35,754 nt of DNA from Streptomyces corynorhini (GCF_003346515.1 NZ_QQNA01000156.1:1-35754); one strand, 5' to 3'; positions 1-7,300 are shown, counted from the first letter of the stretch. The notes: generated by a model from the letters alone, not told the origin. Program-made: numbers and translations.

Positions 1-27
1 GACGCGCCCTGAAGACGCGCCCCGGAC

Positions 28-68
28 GGGGGCCGGGGTACGGGGACACGCCCCGTACCCCGGCCCCC
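28..68. terminator. Strong hairpin, probable bidirectional terminator
   Basis: An 18-bp perfect stem (28-45 with 51-68) closes a 5-nt loop (ACACG). It lies just beyond the 3' end of the SLATT gene and next to a second hairpin at 88-121. Streptomyces terminators often lack a U-tract, so the strong GC stem is enough to suggest a terminator for the SLATT gene and for whatever converges from the left. Confidence 0.7.
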
Positions 69-87
69 CGCCCCTCCCGTAGCTCGG

Positions 88-121
88 GGCCCGGTAGAGC
101 CACCCGTAGCTCTACCGGGCC
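88..121 (-). terminator. Terminator hairpin overlapping the SLATT stop codon
   Basis: A 13-bp perfect stem (88-100 with 109-121) has an 8-nt loop. The stop codon of the SLATT gene (112-114) sits inside the right arm, so the stem forms at the very end of that message. Confidence 0.7.
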
Positions 122-966
122 TCCGGCGGCCTCTGCCGGGGCATGTTCGGCCGGGTGCCCGGCGGCAGCGGGAAGCGGCCCGTGGGCTGTACGTGCCCCT
201 CGCTGCGCGCCCCGGCCAGCGGCAGCGACTGCATCATCAGCGGCGCGGGACCCGAGCGGAACTCGACCATCCAGTCGGCCGTCTCCACCCGCACCAGCTC
301 CGTCACGTCCTCCGTGAACCGCCTGAGCACCGTCAGACACCGTTCGGCGGCCTCGCTCGCCGTGCCCTCCGTCGGGCCGAGCACCTCGCGCACGCACTCC
401 GACGCCCAGTCGAACTGGAGCGTCTGGAGGCGCCGCTGCACCGCCTGCGCCGTCGCCACCGCCCGCATCCAGCCGGACGACAGCCCGCAGTACCGGTCGC
501 ACGCCACGCACGCCGCGCCCAGGATCAGCGACAGGTACCCCCAGCCGGCGGCCCCGGTCAGCGCGCCCGTCACGTCCAGCAGCGGCAGCGCCGCGCCCGC
601 CGTCACCGCGACGGCCGTGGCGGCGCGTAAAGCGCGCGCGAAGCGTCGTTTGCGTAACCGGTCGGTCAGGTACCAGTCGACGGTACGCAAAGCCCCCGTC
701 TCGACCCAGCGGTACAGCTCGTCGAGGCGTTCCGCCGGTTCGCCCCAGTCGCCGAGCGGGAAGGGGCCGCCCGTCAGATCGCCGTACACGGCGGCGCCCT
801 CGGCCTCGCCGACGGCGTCCCCCGCCCCGTCCGCGCTCTCCGCGCCGCCGCCCGTGGCACCCTCGGGGCTCTCGGCGCTCTCGTAGGCCCCCTCCCCGTA
901 CCTGGCACCGGACGAGGGGCCCTCCTCCCGGGCAGGGCCTCCGGGCTGCATCTCCGGCTGGCTCAC
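112..966 (-). CDS. SLATT domain membrane protein with two TTA codons
   Basis: A 284-aa protein of the SLATT family, two-helix membrane proteins proposed on genomic grounds to act as effectors or sensors in stress and nucleotide-signalling conflict systems. The first ~70 residues are acidic and Gly/Ala/Glu-rich. Residues 86-120 are a basic amphipathic stretch, followed by two hydrophobic helices (about 114-133 and 140-160) and a soluble C-terminal part. I chose GTG at 964-966 because AGAGGAG lies 7 nt upstream; an in-frame extension to 1056 has no such site. Codons 104 (655-657) and 113 (628-630) are TTA, the rare Leu codon read by the bldA tRNA in Streptomyces, so full translation is probably developmentally gated. 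The gene diverges from ybaB. The family call rests on the helix pair and this neighbourhood. Confidence 0.8.
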   Translation of the reverse strand: MSQPEMQPGGPAREEGPSSGARYGEGAYESAESPEGATGGGAESADGAGDAVGEAEGAAVYGDLTGGPFPLGDWGEPAERLDELYRWVETGALRTVDWYLTDRLRKRRFARALRAATAVAVTAGAALPLLDVTGALTGAAGWGYLSLILGAACVACDRYCGLSSGWMRAVATAQAVQRRLQTLQFDWASECVREVLGPTEGTASEAAERCLTVLRRFTEDVTELVRVETADWMVEFRSGPAPLMMQSLPLAGARSEGHVQPTGRFPLPPGTRPNMPRQRPPEAR

Positions 967-1163
967 CTGGGCACTCCTCTGCGATCTGGGGTAACACTGC
1001 GTGAACGGTGCGGGTCGGACGAGTGGCGCATACGGCGCAGGTAAGGCCGCATGCACTTCCTACCGCCAAATGGTGGGCTGTGCGATCGAAATCTCGGCAT
1101 TTCACCCCAGCTGAAGGCCGTGATCAGGTAGAGGAGCCGAGAGGCTCTCACTCGAAAGAGTTC

Positions 1164-1191
1164 GTCCCGGCGGGGTAGGGCGCGCCGGGAC
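1164..1191. promoter_or_regulatory. Inverted repeat in the ybaB leader / SLATT-ybaB intergenic region
   Basis: GTCCCGGC (1164-1171) and GCCGGGAC (1184-1191) form an 8-bp inverted repeat about 60 nt before the ybaB start. It could be an operator or a leader hairpin. The rest of the 282-nt divergent region (967-1248) holds a small stem near 1133-1146 and no clear consensus promoter. Confidence 0.3.
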
Positions 1192-1248
1192 GGGACCACG
1201 TAGGCTCGGCTTACAGATAAATCGTCGTCTGAACGCTCAGGAGCGACC

Positions 1249-1584
1249 GTGATTCCCGGTGGTGGCCAGCCCAATATGCAGGATCTGCTCCAGCAGGCCC
1301 AGAAGATGCAGCAGGACCTGGCGCGAGCCCAGGAGGAGCTTGCGGCGACCGAGGTCGAGGGCCAGGCGGGCGGTGGTCTCGTCAAGGCCACGGTCAACGG
1401 CTCGGGCGAGCTGCGCGGTCTGGTGATCGACCCGAAGGCGGTGGACCCCGAGGACACGGAGACCCTCGCCGATCTGGTGGTCGCCGCCGTCCACGCGGCC
1501 AATGACAACGCGCAGCAGCTCCAGCAGGAGAAGCTCGGCCCGCTGGCGCAGGGGCTGGGCGGGATGCCGGGTCTGCCCTTCTAA
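1249..1584 (+). CDS. ybaB: YbaB/EbfC family nucleoid-associated protein
   Basis: An 111-aa member of the YbaB/EbfC family: small dimeric proteins that bind DNA with little specificity and usually sit directly before recR. A Gly/Pro/Gln-rich start leads into a long helix at about residues 8-35 ([20 protein letters not shown]). Then comes the family core with [11 protein letters not shown] and the characteristic [18 protein letters not shown] segment. GTG at 1249 is preceded by AGGAG at 1239-1243. Length is normal for actinobacteria. recR starts 106 nt downstream after a tandem repeat, so the two are probably cotranscribed. Confidence 0.96.
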   Translation: MIPGGGQPNMQDLLQQAQKMQQDLARAQEELAATEVEGQAGGGLVKATVNGSGELRGLVIDPKAVDPEDTETLADLVVAAVHAANDNAQQLQQEKLGPLAQGLGGMPGLPF

Positions 1585-1627
1585 GGATGGCGCGCACCAA
1601 CTAGCGTACGTAAGCAGCCGACTTCAC

Positions 1628-1667
1628 GGCAGCACCCAGCAGTACATGGCAGCACCCAGCAGCACAC
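1628..1667 (+). repeat. 20-nt direct repeat (2 copies plus partial) between ybaB and recR
   Basis: Units at 1628-1647 and 1648-1667 match at 17 of 20 positions (core GGCAGCACCCAGCAG). A partial third copy (GGCAGCA) runs to about 1674, just ahead of the recR Shine-Dalgarno. It codes for nothing I recognise and looks like slipped-strand duplication. Confidence 0.85.
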
Positions 1668-1690
1668 GGCAGCATCAGGAAGGCAATCCG

Positions 1691-2290
1691 TTGTACGAAG
1701 GCGTGGTCCAGGACCTCATCGACGAATTGGGCAGGCTGCCCGGCGTCGGTCCCAAGAGCGCGCAGCGGATCGCCTTCCACATCCTCCAGGCCGAGCCGAC
1801 CGACGTCCGACGCCTCGCGCACTCTCTCCTTGAGGTCAAGGACAAGGTCCGTTTCTGCGTCGTGTGCGGCAATGTCGCGCAGGAGGAGCGCTGCGGGATC
1901 TGCCGCGACGCGCGCCGCGACGTCACGGTGATCTGCGTGGTGGAGGAGCCGAAGGACGTCGTCGCCGTTGAGCGGACCCGTGAGTTCCGGGGGAAGTACC
2001 ACGTACTCGGCGGCGCGATCAGCCCCATCGAGGGCGTCGGCCCCGACGATCTGCGGATCCGCGAGCTGCTGGCCCGTCTCGCCGACGGTACGGTCACCGA
2101 ACTCATCCTGGCGACCGACCCCAACCTGGAGGGCGAGGCCACGGCCACCTACCTCGCCCGCATGATCAAACCGATGGGGCTGCGAGTCACCCGGCTCGCC
2201 AGCGGTCTGCCCGTCGGTGGCGACCTGGAATATGCCGATGAGGTCACGCTCGGGCGGGCCTTCGAGGGGAGACGACTTCTCGATGTCTGA
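1691..2290 (+). CDS. recR: Recombination protein RecR
   Basis: A 199-aa RecR, the partner of RecO/RecF that helps load RecA at single-strand gaps. It has a helix-hairpin-helix region (residues 9-28, with [14 protein letters not shown]), a four-cysteine zinc finger (C56, C59, C68, C71), a Toprim domain (about 78-175, with VVEEPKDV and [11 protein letters not shown]), and a C-terminal segment ending in GRRLLDV. The start is TTG at 1691, preceded by AGGAAGG (1677-1683) at 7-nt spacing; longer in-frame extensions run back over ybaB and the repeat and are not real. Its last 8 nt overlap the start of the DUF5063 gene, so the two are translationally coupled. Confidence 0.97.
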   Translation: MYEGVVQDLIDELGRLPGVGPKSAQRIAFHILQAEPTDVRRLAHSLLEVKDKVRFCVVCGNVAQEERCGICRDARRDVTVICVVEEPKDVVAVERTREFRGKYHVLGGAISPIEGVGPDDLRIRELLARLADGTVTELILATDPNLEGEATATYLARMIKPMGLRVTRLASGLPVGGDLEYADEVTLGRAFEGRRLLDV

Positions 2291-2951
2291 CGCAACGCTG
2301 CACGCCGTCAACCAGGATCCGGACGACTTCGCGGTCCAGATCGCCGATCAGATCGAGAGCTTCATCGTCGCCGTCACAGAAGTGGCGAAGGGCGACGAGC
2401 CCGACAGCGCCGTACCGTTCCTGCTGCTGGAGTTCTCCCAGCTCATGCTGGCCGGTGGCCGGCTGGGCGCGCACGCGGACATCCTCCCCGACGAGCGGTA
2501 CGAACCCGATCTCGGCCCCGAGCCCGACGTGGACGACCTGCGCGAGCGCTTCGCGGTCATCCTGGAGCCGATCGACGTCTACTCCGAGGTCTTCGACCCG
2601 TACGAGCCCCGCAAGGCACCGGTCCCCTCCCGTATCTCCGACGACATCGCGGGCGTCGTCACGGACCTGCGCCACGGGATGGCCCACTACCGGGCGGGCC
2701 GTACGACCGAGGCGTTGTGGTGGTGGCAGTTCTCGTACTTCTCCAACTGGGGCTCCACCGCCTCCGCCACTCTCCGCGCTCTCCAGTCCCTGGTCGCCCA
2801 TGTCCGCCTGGACCAGCCGCTGCCCGCGCTCGACGGCCTGGACACCGACCAGGATCTGACGGAGGACGCCGAGGCGCTCCTCGCGGAGGAGGCCGGCCGG
2901 GTGATGGCGGAGGAGATCGCGGGCCCGCTGGGACTGCGGACGGTGCGGTAG
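2283..2951 (+). CDS. DUF5063 domain protein
   Basis: A 222-aa protein matching the actinobacterial DUF5063 family that regularly follows recR. Function is unknown. It is acidic and soluble, with no signal peptide or membrane helix. Conserved-looking blocks are [13 protein letters not shown] near the N-terminus, [19 protein letters not shown], the acidic [18 protein letters not shown], and a Trp-rich stretch [18 protein letters not shown] at 2283 overlaps the recR stop by 8 nt, with a GGGGAGA site at 2266-2272. Coupling to recR suggests a linked expression need but does not prove a repair role. Confidence 0.9.
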   Translation: MSDATLHAVNQDPDDFAVQIADQIESFIVAVTEVAKGDEPDSAVPFLLLEFSQLMLAGGRLGAHADILPDERYEPDLGPEPDVDDLRERFAVILEPIDVYSEVFDPYEPRKAPVPSRISDDIAGVVTDLRHGMAHYRAGRTTEALWWWQFSYFSNWGSTASATLRALQSLVAHVRLDQPLPALDGLDTDQDLTEDAEALLAEEAGRVMAEEIAGPLGLRTVR

Positions 2952-3052
2952 GGCGGAGTGGTGGGGCGGAGTGGTGGGGCGGTGCGGCGCGGTGCGTAGG
3001 GCGGCGCGGTGCGTAGAGCGATGCGGTAGGGCGGCGCGGTAGGGCGCCGCCC
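2951..3052. repeat. G-rich degenerate tandem repeat ending in a terminator hairpin
   Basis: Two exact 13-nt units (GGGCGGAGTGGTG at 2951-2963 and 2964-2976) are followed by related degenerate units of the form GGGCGG..GCGGTGCGTA. The last part can fold: GGGCGGCG (3029-3036) pairs with CGCCGCCC (3045-3052) over an 8-nt loop. It lies exactly between the convergent DUF5063 and ATPase genes, where a shared terminator is expected. Confidence 0.6.
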
Positions 3053-3053
3053 C

Positions 3054-3764
3054 TCAGCCGAGGACGTGGCGCAGGTAGGACTGCGGGTCGGCGAGGTAGC
3101 GGCGGTAGTGGTCGACCAGCGTGAGGTCGCGCCAGGCCACCCGGCGCAAGCCGTGGTCGCCGACCTCCACGATGTCCGCACCCGGCAGCGCGGTCAGCAG
3201 CGGGGAGTGGGTGGCGCAGATGACCTGGCTGCCGTTCCGCACCAACTGGTCGATGTGGCCGAGCAGTTCGAGGCAGGACGCGAACGACAGCGCCGCCTCC
3301 GGCTCGTCCATGACGTACAGCCCGGCCGGGGAGAACTTCTCCCGGAACGCGGCGAGGAAGCCCTCGCCGTGGCTCACCGAATCCGGTGCGAACCCTTCCC
3401 GGTCCAGGGCGTCCATCGCGGTCTCGGCGCGGAGGAAGAACCCTTTGCGGGCGGACCAACTGGCGAGCATCCGCCGCCCGCGCGGCGCCGCGTCGAAGCG
3501 GATCCGCGCGCCGAGCACCGACTTGGGGCGCGGGCTCGCGTAACGCCAGTCGTGCGAGCCGCCCCAGGAGTCCAGACCGAAGCCCTCCGCGAGAGCCTCC
3601 ACCAGCGTCGACTTCCCCGAGCCGTTCTCACCGACGAGAAACGTCACCGGCGCGGTGAAGCGCAGCCCGTCGGCCAGGAGTCCTCGCACACAGGGCACGG
3701 ACCAGGGCCACTCCGCCTCTTCGTCCCGCGCGACCGTGTGTGCGTACGCACGTTCGATAATCAT
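3054..3764 (-). CDS. AAA/ABC-type ATPase (COG3910-like)
   Basis: A 236-aa single-domain ATPase of the SMC/ABC fold, cytoplasmic. Walker A is GENGSGKS (residues 45-52). A degenerate ABC signature lies in SHGEGFLAAF, the Walker B is LYVMDEPEAALS, and the switch histidine is in ATHSPLL. There is no long coiled coil, so it resembles the small 'predicted ATPase' group COG3910 rather than RecF or RecN. The start at ATG 3762-3764 keeps the conserved MIIERAY beginning and has GGAAGA 8 nt upstream; an in-frame extension to 3860 is low complexity. Its substrate is unknown. It diverges from a PD-(D/E)XK protein; ATPase-nuclease neighbours of this kind can be defence pairs, but nothing here proves that. 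Confidence 0.85.
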   Translation of the reverse strand: MIIERAYAHTVARDEEAEWPWSVPCVRGLLADGLRFTAPVTFLVGENGSGKSTLVEALAEGFGLDSWGGSHDWRYASPRPKSVLGARIRFDAAPRGRRMLASWSARKGFFLRAETAMDALDREGFAPDSVSHGEGFLAAFREKFSPAGLYVMDEPEAALSFASCLELLGHIDQLVRNGSQVICATHSPLLTALPGADIVEVGDHGLRRVAWRDLTLVDHYRRYLADPQSYLRHVLG

Positions 3765-3960
3765 GGGCCGAGTCTTCCATGAGCGCCTCAGAAACGGGCG
3801 CTCGGCTCGGAGGGCGCGGCCGGGCCGGGCCGGGCACTCCCTGATCCGGCCTGCCGCCATCCGCCCGTCGTGGCCCGCGCTTCGTCAATCACGACATCAT
3901 CCAGACACTCGAACTGGTGGACCTCGCCCGTTTGGTTCGGTATCGACTACAAGTTCCCTC

Positions 3961-3966
3961 TAGATT
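3961..3966 (+). promoter_or_regulatory. Possible -10 element for a leaderless PD-(D/E)XK message
   Basis: TAGATT lies 7 nt before ATG 3974. With no Shine-Dalgarno before that ATG, this spacing would fit transcription starting at the A of ATG (a leaderless message, common in Streptomyces). No good -35 box is visible. Confidence 0.3.
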
Positions 3967-3973
3967 CGCCCGT

Positions 3974-4891
3974 ATGGTCACATCAGCGCATGAGGCTTCT
4001 CATCGGATCTTCGAGGAGCGGCCCGAAATCCTCAGCCCTGTCTTCGGTCTCCTGGGCGTCCCGATACCCCAGAAGGCGATCGTCGAGGTCGTCAGCGGTG
4101 ACGCGACGGAGATCCGGCCGCTGGAGCGCCGGGTGGACAGTGTGCTGCGCGTCGAACCGTCGGACGGTGACGGTTTCCTGCTCGCCATCGAGGCCCAGGG
4201 TCGCCGGGACGACGACAAGGCCACGAGCTGGGCGTACTACGTCGCGTACTTACAGGCGAAGTACAAGCTTCCGGTGCTCCTGCTCGTGGTCTGCCGAGAC
4301 CGGTCGACCGCGACATGGGCGGCAGGGCCGTTCGAGTGCGGGGCCAGGGGCTGGACGGCGCTCAGCACGCATCCGCTGGTGCTGGGGCCGGACAACGTTC
4401 CTGTGATCACGGATGCCTCGGTAGCGGCGCGGGATCTCGGAATGGCCGCCTTCTCGGCCATGACGCATAGCGGCAGCCGGGATGCCCCGGCGATACTGGA
4501 AGCACTGGCTCGGGCCCTGCGGGCGACGGATGTGAAATCTGCCGAGTACTACGGCGACCTGTTGGACATCGGTCTCGCGGACAGCGAGGACCGTGAAAAA
4601 TGGAGGGACATGATGACGTTCGTCACGCACTTCCCGGGCAGGGGAACGCTCCGCGAGGAGGCATACCTGGAAGGCAAGGCTGAAGCGAGGGCTGAAGCGA
4701 GGGCCGAGGTGAGGGCTGAGATGGTCCTGCGTCTGCTCGACCTGCGGGCGCTGCCTGTGTCCGACGACATTCGCGCACGCGTCACCGACTGCACTGACCT
4801 CGCCACCCTCGACATGTGGTTCGAGCGGGCGCTCAATGTGGCCGAGGCCGAGGCGCTGTTCACCGACGCGGCCCCGGGCGCCGACACGTAG
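3974..4891 (+). CDS. PD-(D/E)XK family protein (Rpn/transposase-like), TTA-containing
   Basis: A 305-aa protein like the many Streptomyces copies annotated as hypothetical or PD-(D/E)XK transposase-like. The nuclease-type core shows D55 (RRVDSVLRVE) and an E-x-Q variant of the motif (LLAIEAQGRRDD: E73, Q75), followed by the Tyr-rich segment SWAYYVAYLQAKYKLPVLLL. Near the C-terminus is a short charged repeat of EARA units (about residues 234-248), probably a coiled coil. Codon 93 (4250-4252) is TTA, so translation should depend on bldA. ATG 3974 fits the conserved start; GTG 3917 would add 19 residues, and neither has a clear ribosome binding site. No transposase ends or target duplication are visible, so it is probably a domesticated or defence-related nuclease-fold protein. 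Confidence 0.75.
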   Translation: MVTSAHEASHRIFEERPEILSPVFGLLGVPIPQKAIVEVVSGDATEIRPLERRVDSVLRVEPSDGDGFLLAIEAQGRRDDDKATSWAYYVAYLQAKYKLPVLLLVVCRDRSTATWAAGPFECGARGWTALSTHPLVLGPDNVPVITDASVAARDLGMAAFSAMTHSGSRDAPAILEALARALRATDVKSAEYYGDLLDIGLADSEDREKWRDMMTFVTHFPGRGTLREEAYLEGKAEARAEARAEVRAEMVLRLLDLRALPVSDDIRARVTDCTDLATLDMWFERALNVAEAEALFTDAAPGADT

Positions 4892-4908
4892 TACGGGAGC
4901 CCGGACGC

Positions 4909-4937
4909 GGGCCGTGGCTCTTGCCGAGTCACGGCCC
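4909..4937. terminator. Bidirectional terminator between convergent genes
   Basis: GGGCCGTG (4909-4916) pairs with CACGGCCC (4930-4937). The stem continues after one mismatch with CTC/GAG and a 5-nt loop, and GTTT follows. It sits between the convergent PD-(D/E)XK gene and the small membrane protein gene. Confidence 0.8.
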
Positions 4938-4943
4938 GTTTCG

Positions 4944-5174
4944 TCACTCGGCGCCGTAGTCCCCCGGGCTACCGGACTCCTGCGTGTACGGGTGCGTGTA
5001 CGGGTGCGTGTACGGGGGCGAGTACGACGGGGGCGAGTACGACGGGTACGGGTACGGGGTCGGGGGACGCGCGTCGTCCACCGCGACGTACACGCCGACC
5101 CCTACGGCAGCGACGACAAGCGCGGCGGCGGCTGTCAGACAGACGGCGGCGCCGCGCAGGGAGTCCGGGTTCAC
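4944..5174 (-). CDS. Small single-pass membrane protein with Pro/Tyr-rich repeat tail
   Basis: A 76-aa protein with a short N-terminus, one hydrophobic helix (about residues 8-30, Ala/Val-rich) and an extracytoplasmic-looking tail rich in Pro, Tyr and Ser. The tail includes three copies of P-Y-T-(H/Q) and two of S-Y-S-P-P. GTG at 5172-5174 overlaps the upstream TGA as GTGA, and GAGGTGG lies about 10 nt upstream, so it is coupled to the ATP-binding protein. The tail is built from 12-nt units (TGCGTGTACGGG at 4981-5016) and 15-nt units (about 5016-5045). No family recognised; it could anchor or sense for its operon partner. Confidence 0.6.
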   Translation of the reverse strand: MNPDSLRGAAVCLTAAAALVVAAVGVGVYVAVDDARPPTPYPYPSYSPPSYSPPYTHPYTHPYTQESGSPGDYGAE

Positions 5175-5560
5175 CGCTTGTGGTCCACCTCGAACCACAC
5201 GAACTTCCCGAACGGTCTCTCCCCCGTACCCCACCGCGACGCGAGCGCCTCCACCAACAACAGCCCCCGCCCGCCCTGGTCGTCGTCGGCGGGGTGCCGT
5301 ACGCGCGGACGCCGGCGGTTCGCGTCGTGGCATTCGACGCGTACGTGCGCGTCCGCGAGCTGCACCTGCAACAAGAACGCCCCGCCCACGGGCACGCCGT
5401 GGCGCAGGGCGTTGGTCGATAGTTCTGAGACGCAGAGCAGGATGTCGTCCAACGCGCAGCTGTCGAGGCAGGCGTCACGCAGGACGCCCCGGGCGAATGA
5501 GCGGGCGGACGGTACGGAGGCGGCGGTGCGGGCGAAGCGCATGACGATGGCGGTGGACAT
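5171..5560 (-). CDS. ATP-binding protein, anti-sigma-factor-like (HATPase_c_2)
   Basis: A 129-aa GHKL-fold ATPase of the RsbW/SpoIIAB-like type that is highly multiplied in Streptomyces. The N-box ELSTNALRHG (E46, N50) and the G-box region DDQGGRGLLLVEAL are intact, followed by the family's ending GKFVWFEV. Such proteins bind or phosphorylate anti-anti-sigma partners, or work with XRE/DUF397 modules such as the whiJ/abaA-type clusters. I chose ATG 5558-5560; GTG codons 4-5 residues upstream are possible. It diverges from the XRE-DUF397 pair at 5691-6784, which is the usual company of this family, so the four genes probably form one regulatory module. Confidence 0.88.
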   Translation of the reverse strand: MSTAIVMRFARTAASVPSARSFARGVLRDACLDSCALDDILLCVSELSTNALRHGVPVGGAFLLQVQLADAHVRVECHDANRRRPRVRHPADDDQGGRGLLLVEALASRWGTGERPFGKFVWFEVDHKR

Positions 5561-5690
5561 GACGGTGGTCACCACTCGACCCGGTGGGGTCGGATTCCTG
5601 TGTTCATGGTCACAGCCTGGTGATGTCTGATTACGCTCGGAAGGGACGAGCCGGGTACCCAAGCTGGCGTATCTATCGGAGGTGTCGGAA

Positions 5691-6524
5691 GTGTCCCTTC
5701 AGAACCAGAACCCTCAGCCGCGACAGCAGTCCCAGACGCAGACCCCCATCGCCTGGCGATACGCGGGTGACCAGGTGAAACGCTGGCGTACGAAGGCGGG
5801 TCTGAGCCGGGAGGAGCTGGGCCTCGCCGCCGCGTACGCGCCGGACACGATCAAGTCGATGGAACAGGGCGTACGGATGCCGACGCCGAAGCTGCTGGAC
5901 GCGGCGGATGACTTGTTCCGGGCGGAGGGGCTGCTGAGCGCGGCGAAGCAGTATCTGCGGCGGGAGAAGTTCCCGGCGCGGGCACAGGATTTCATGGCGC
6001 ATGAGCGTGAGGCGATCAGCCTGTGGTGGTACGAAGTTGCTTTGATCCCAGGCTTGTTGCAGACGGACGCGTGTATGAGGAAGCTGATTGGCGGTTTCGC
6101 GCCGCCACTCGGCCAAGACGTGGTCGAAGAAAGGGTTGCAGCCCGCCGGGAGCGTCAGGAGATCCTCACCCGTAAGCCGACTGTGGCGTGCTGTTTCGTA
6201 CTGTACGAATCAGCTCTGCGCGGTCCGCAGGTGGACCGAGAGCAATTGCTCCACCTCCTGAAGACGTCCGAGGCGTCTAACATCTCGCTCCAAGTGCTCC
6301 CGTTCAAGAGGGCCATTCCGGTGGCTATGGACGGCCCCATGGTGCTGCTTGAGGCGGGCGATCACGCGCACAGTGTGTATACGGAAGGCCCGTTTACGGG
6401 TGAGTTGACGTCCGATCCTGAGCAAGTCAGTCTGGCGATCGAGCGGCTTGGCATGATCCGCATGGAAGCCCTCGGGACCGAGGCTTCGACCCGCTTCCTG
6501 GAACAGATGGTGAATGAGCTATGA
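5691..6524 (+). CDS. XRE-family regulator with DUF5753 (Scr1/WhiJ-like)
   Basis: A 277-aa protein with an N-terminal Gln/Pro-rich leader, a helix-turn-helix of the HTH_31 type (about residues 27-80: VKRWRTKAGLSREELGLAAA and SMEQG), then the DUF5753 domain (LWWYEVALIPGLLQTDACMR, ARRERQEILTRK, LQVLPFKRA, and the C-terminal FLEQMVNEL). Start at GTG 5691: GGAGG at 5678-5682 gives good spacing, while GTG 5682 would overlap that site. It overlaps the DUF397 gene by ATGA. Streptomyces has many such pairs (Scr1/Scr2 type) that affect development and antibiotic production; the ligand or signal is unknown. Confidence 0.93.
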   Translation: MSLQNQNPQPRQQSQTQTPIAWRYAGDQVKRWRTKAGLSREELGLAAAYAPDTIKSMEQGVRMPTPKLLDAADDLFRAEGLLSAAKQYLRREKFPARAQDFMAHEREAISLWWYEVALIPGLLQTDACMRKLIGGFAPPLGQDVVEERVAARRERQEILTRKPTVACCFVLYESALRGPQVDREQLLHLLKTSEASNISLQVLPFKRAIPVAMDGPMVLLEAGDHAHSVYTEGPFTGELTSDPEQVSLAIERLGMIRMEALGTEASTRFLEQMVNEL

Positions 6525-6784
6525 GCGATCAGCTGATGTGGTTCAAGTCCAGCTACAGCGGTGGCGAGGGCGGTGCCTGCGTCGAAGTCGCCCTGTCCTG
6601 GCGGAAGTCCACGTACAGCGACAGCGAGGGTGATGCCTGCGTCGAGGTAGCCACCTGCCCCACCACCACCCACATTCGCGACTCCAAACTCACCGTCAGC
6701 CCCCAACTCGCCGTCGCCGCCCACGCCTGGGGCGCCTTCCTCACGTACGCGTGCGCGGAGAACGCGGAGAACGGCGAGTCGTAG
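6521..6784 (+). CDS. DUF397 protein with duplicated N-terminal motif
   Basis: An 87-aa DUF397 protein, the small partner of the upstream XRE regulator; the ATG overlaps its stop codon. A canonical DUF397 has one W-x-K-S-S-x-S...G-x-C-V-E-V-A block followed by an R-D-S-K block. Here the first block occurs twice, at residues 7-24 and 27-44, a 60-nt period (6539-6592 and 6599-6652) with clear nucleotide similarity. The usual second half (HIRDSK, then AWGAFL) follows once. The duplication is in frame and both copies keep the Trp, Lys-Ser, Cys and VEV residues, so it looks functional. Confidence 0.92.
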   Translation: MSDQLMWFKSSYSGGEGGACVEVALSWRKSTYSDSEGDACVEVATCPTTTHIRDSKLTVSPQLAVAAHAWGAFLTYACAENAENGES

Positions 6785-6794
6785 GGGCTGACGG

Positions 6795-7085
6795 CGCCTG
6801 CGCTGCCCGTATGGCACACCGCCGCCGCGTCTCCGCCGCCGCGCCGACCGTCCGCCGGGTCAGCTTCTCGGCGCCCCGGGCCACCGACGCGGCGAGCGTC
6901 TTGATCGAGTCGTAGACGACGCTGTGCGCCGTCAGCGGCGGTTCGGGGCCGCAGCAGTAGACCAGCGTGCTGCCCGGTGGTGTCCGGCTCGCCGAGGTGG
7001 GTGTCGAGGTCGAGCAGGCCGTACCGGTCCTGCGGGCGTACGGCCACCGAGTCGCCGACGGCGTTTCCCGAGATCCGCACTACCG
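6795..7085 (-). pseudogene. Frameshifted remnant of a PDR/VanB-type oxidoreductase
   Basis: The 516-nt stretch 6785-7300 has no intact gene. On the minus strand, one frame from about 7085 to 6976 reads VRPQDRYGLLDLDTHLGEPD and, after removing one base in the CCC at 6973-6975, the next frame continues STLVYCCGPEPPLTA. Together this resembles the region before and including the Y-C-C-G-P-E/L motif of ferredoxin-NADP-reductase-type proteins of the phthalate dioxygenase reductase/VanB group. Start, stop and the remaining domains are missing. Residues after that motif (VYDSIKTLAASVARGAEKL) do not fit the family and may be unrelated DNA. The call rests on one short motif. Confidence 0.4.
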
Positions 7086-7086
7086 G

Positions 7087-7194
7087 CCCTACGGGAGCGG
7101 CCCTACGGGAGCGGCGCTGCTGAATCGTTGTCTTCCAGATGCGGGTCCGGGTCCGGATATGGGTCCGGGTCCAGATGGGTCCGGGTCCGGATAC
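7087..7194. repeat. Two adjacent tandem repeat patches
   Basis: A perfect 14-nt duplication (CCCTACGGGAGCGG at 7087-7100 and 7101-7114) is followed by three 16-18-nt units beginning GGGTCCGGGTCC (7143-7160, 7161-7176, 7177-7194). Both lie in the gene-poor stretch beside the decayed reductase fragment. Confidence 0.85.
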
Positions 7195-7223
7195 GGGGCC
7201 GTCGCCGCCCGCTGGGGCGCGAC

Positions 7224-7265
7224 GGAGGGCCCCTGGCCCGCTTTTACACAGGTCAGAGGCCCTCC
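7224..7265 (-). terminator. Possible terminator after the aldo/keto reductase gene
   Basis: GGAGGGCC (7224-7231) can pair with GGCCCTCC (7258-7265). The loop is long (26 nt) but contains a second small GGGCC-like stem. It lies 36 nt past the reductase stop codon. Confidence 0.3.
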
Positions 7266-7300
7266 ACCGAAAGGGCGCGGCCCTTGTCCTGCCGCCGGAT

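Noticed and set aside
3974..4891. Active transposon
   Set aside because: The PD-(D/E)XK protein has distant transposase-like relatives, but no terminal inverted repeats or target duplications flank it.
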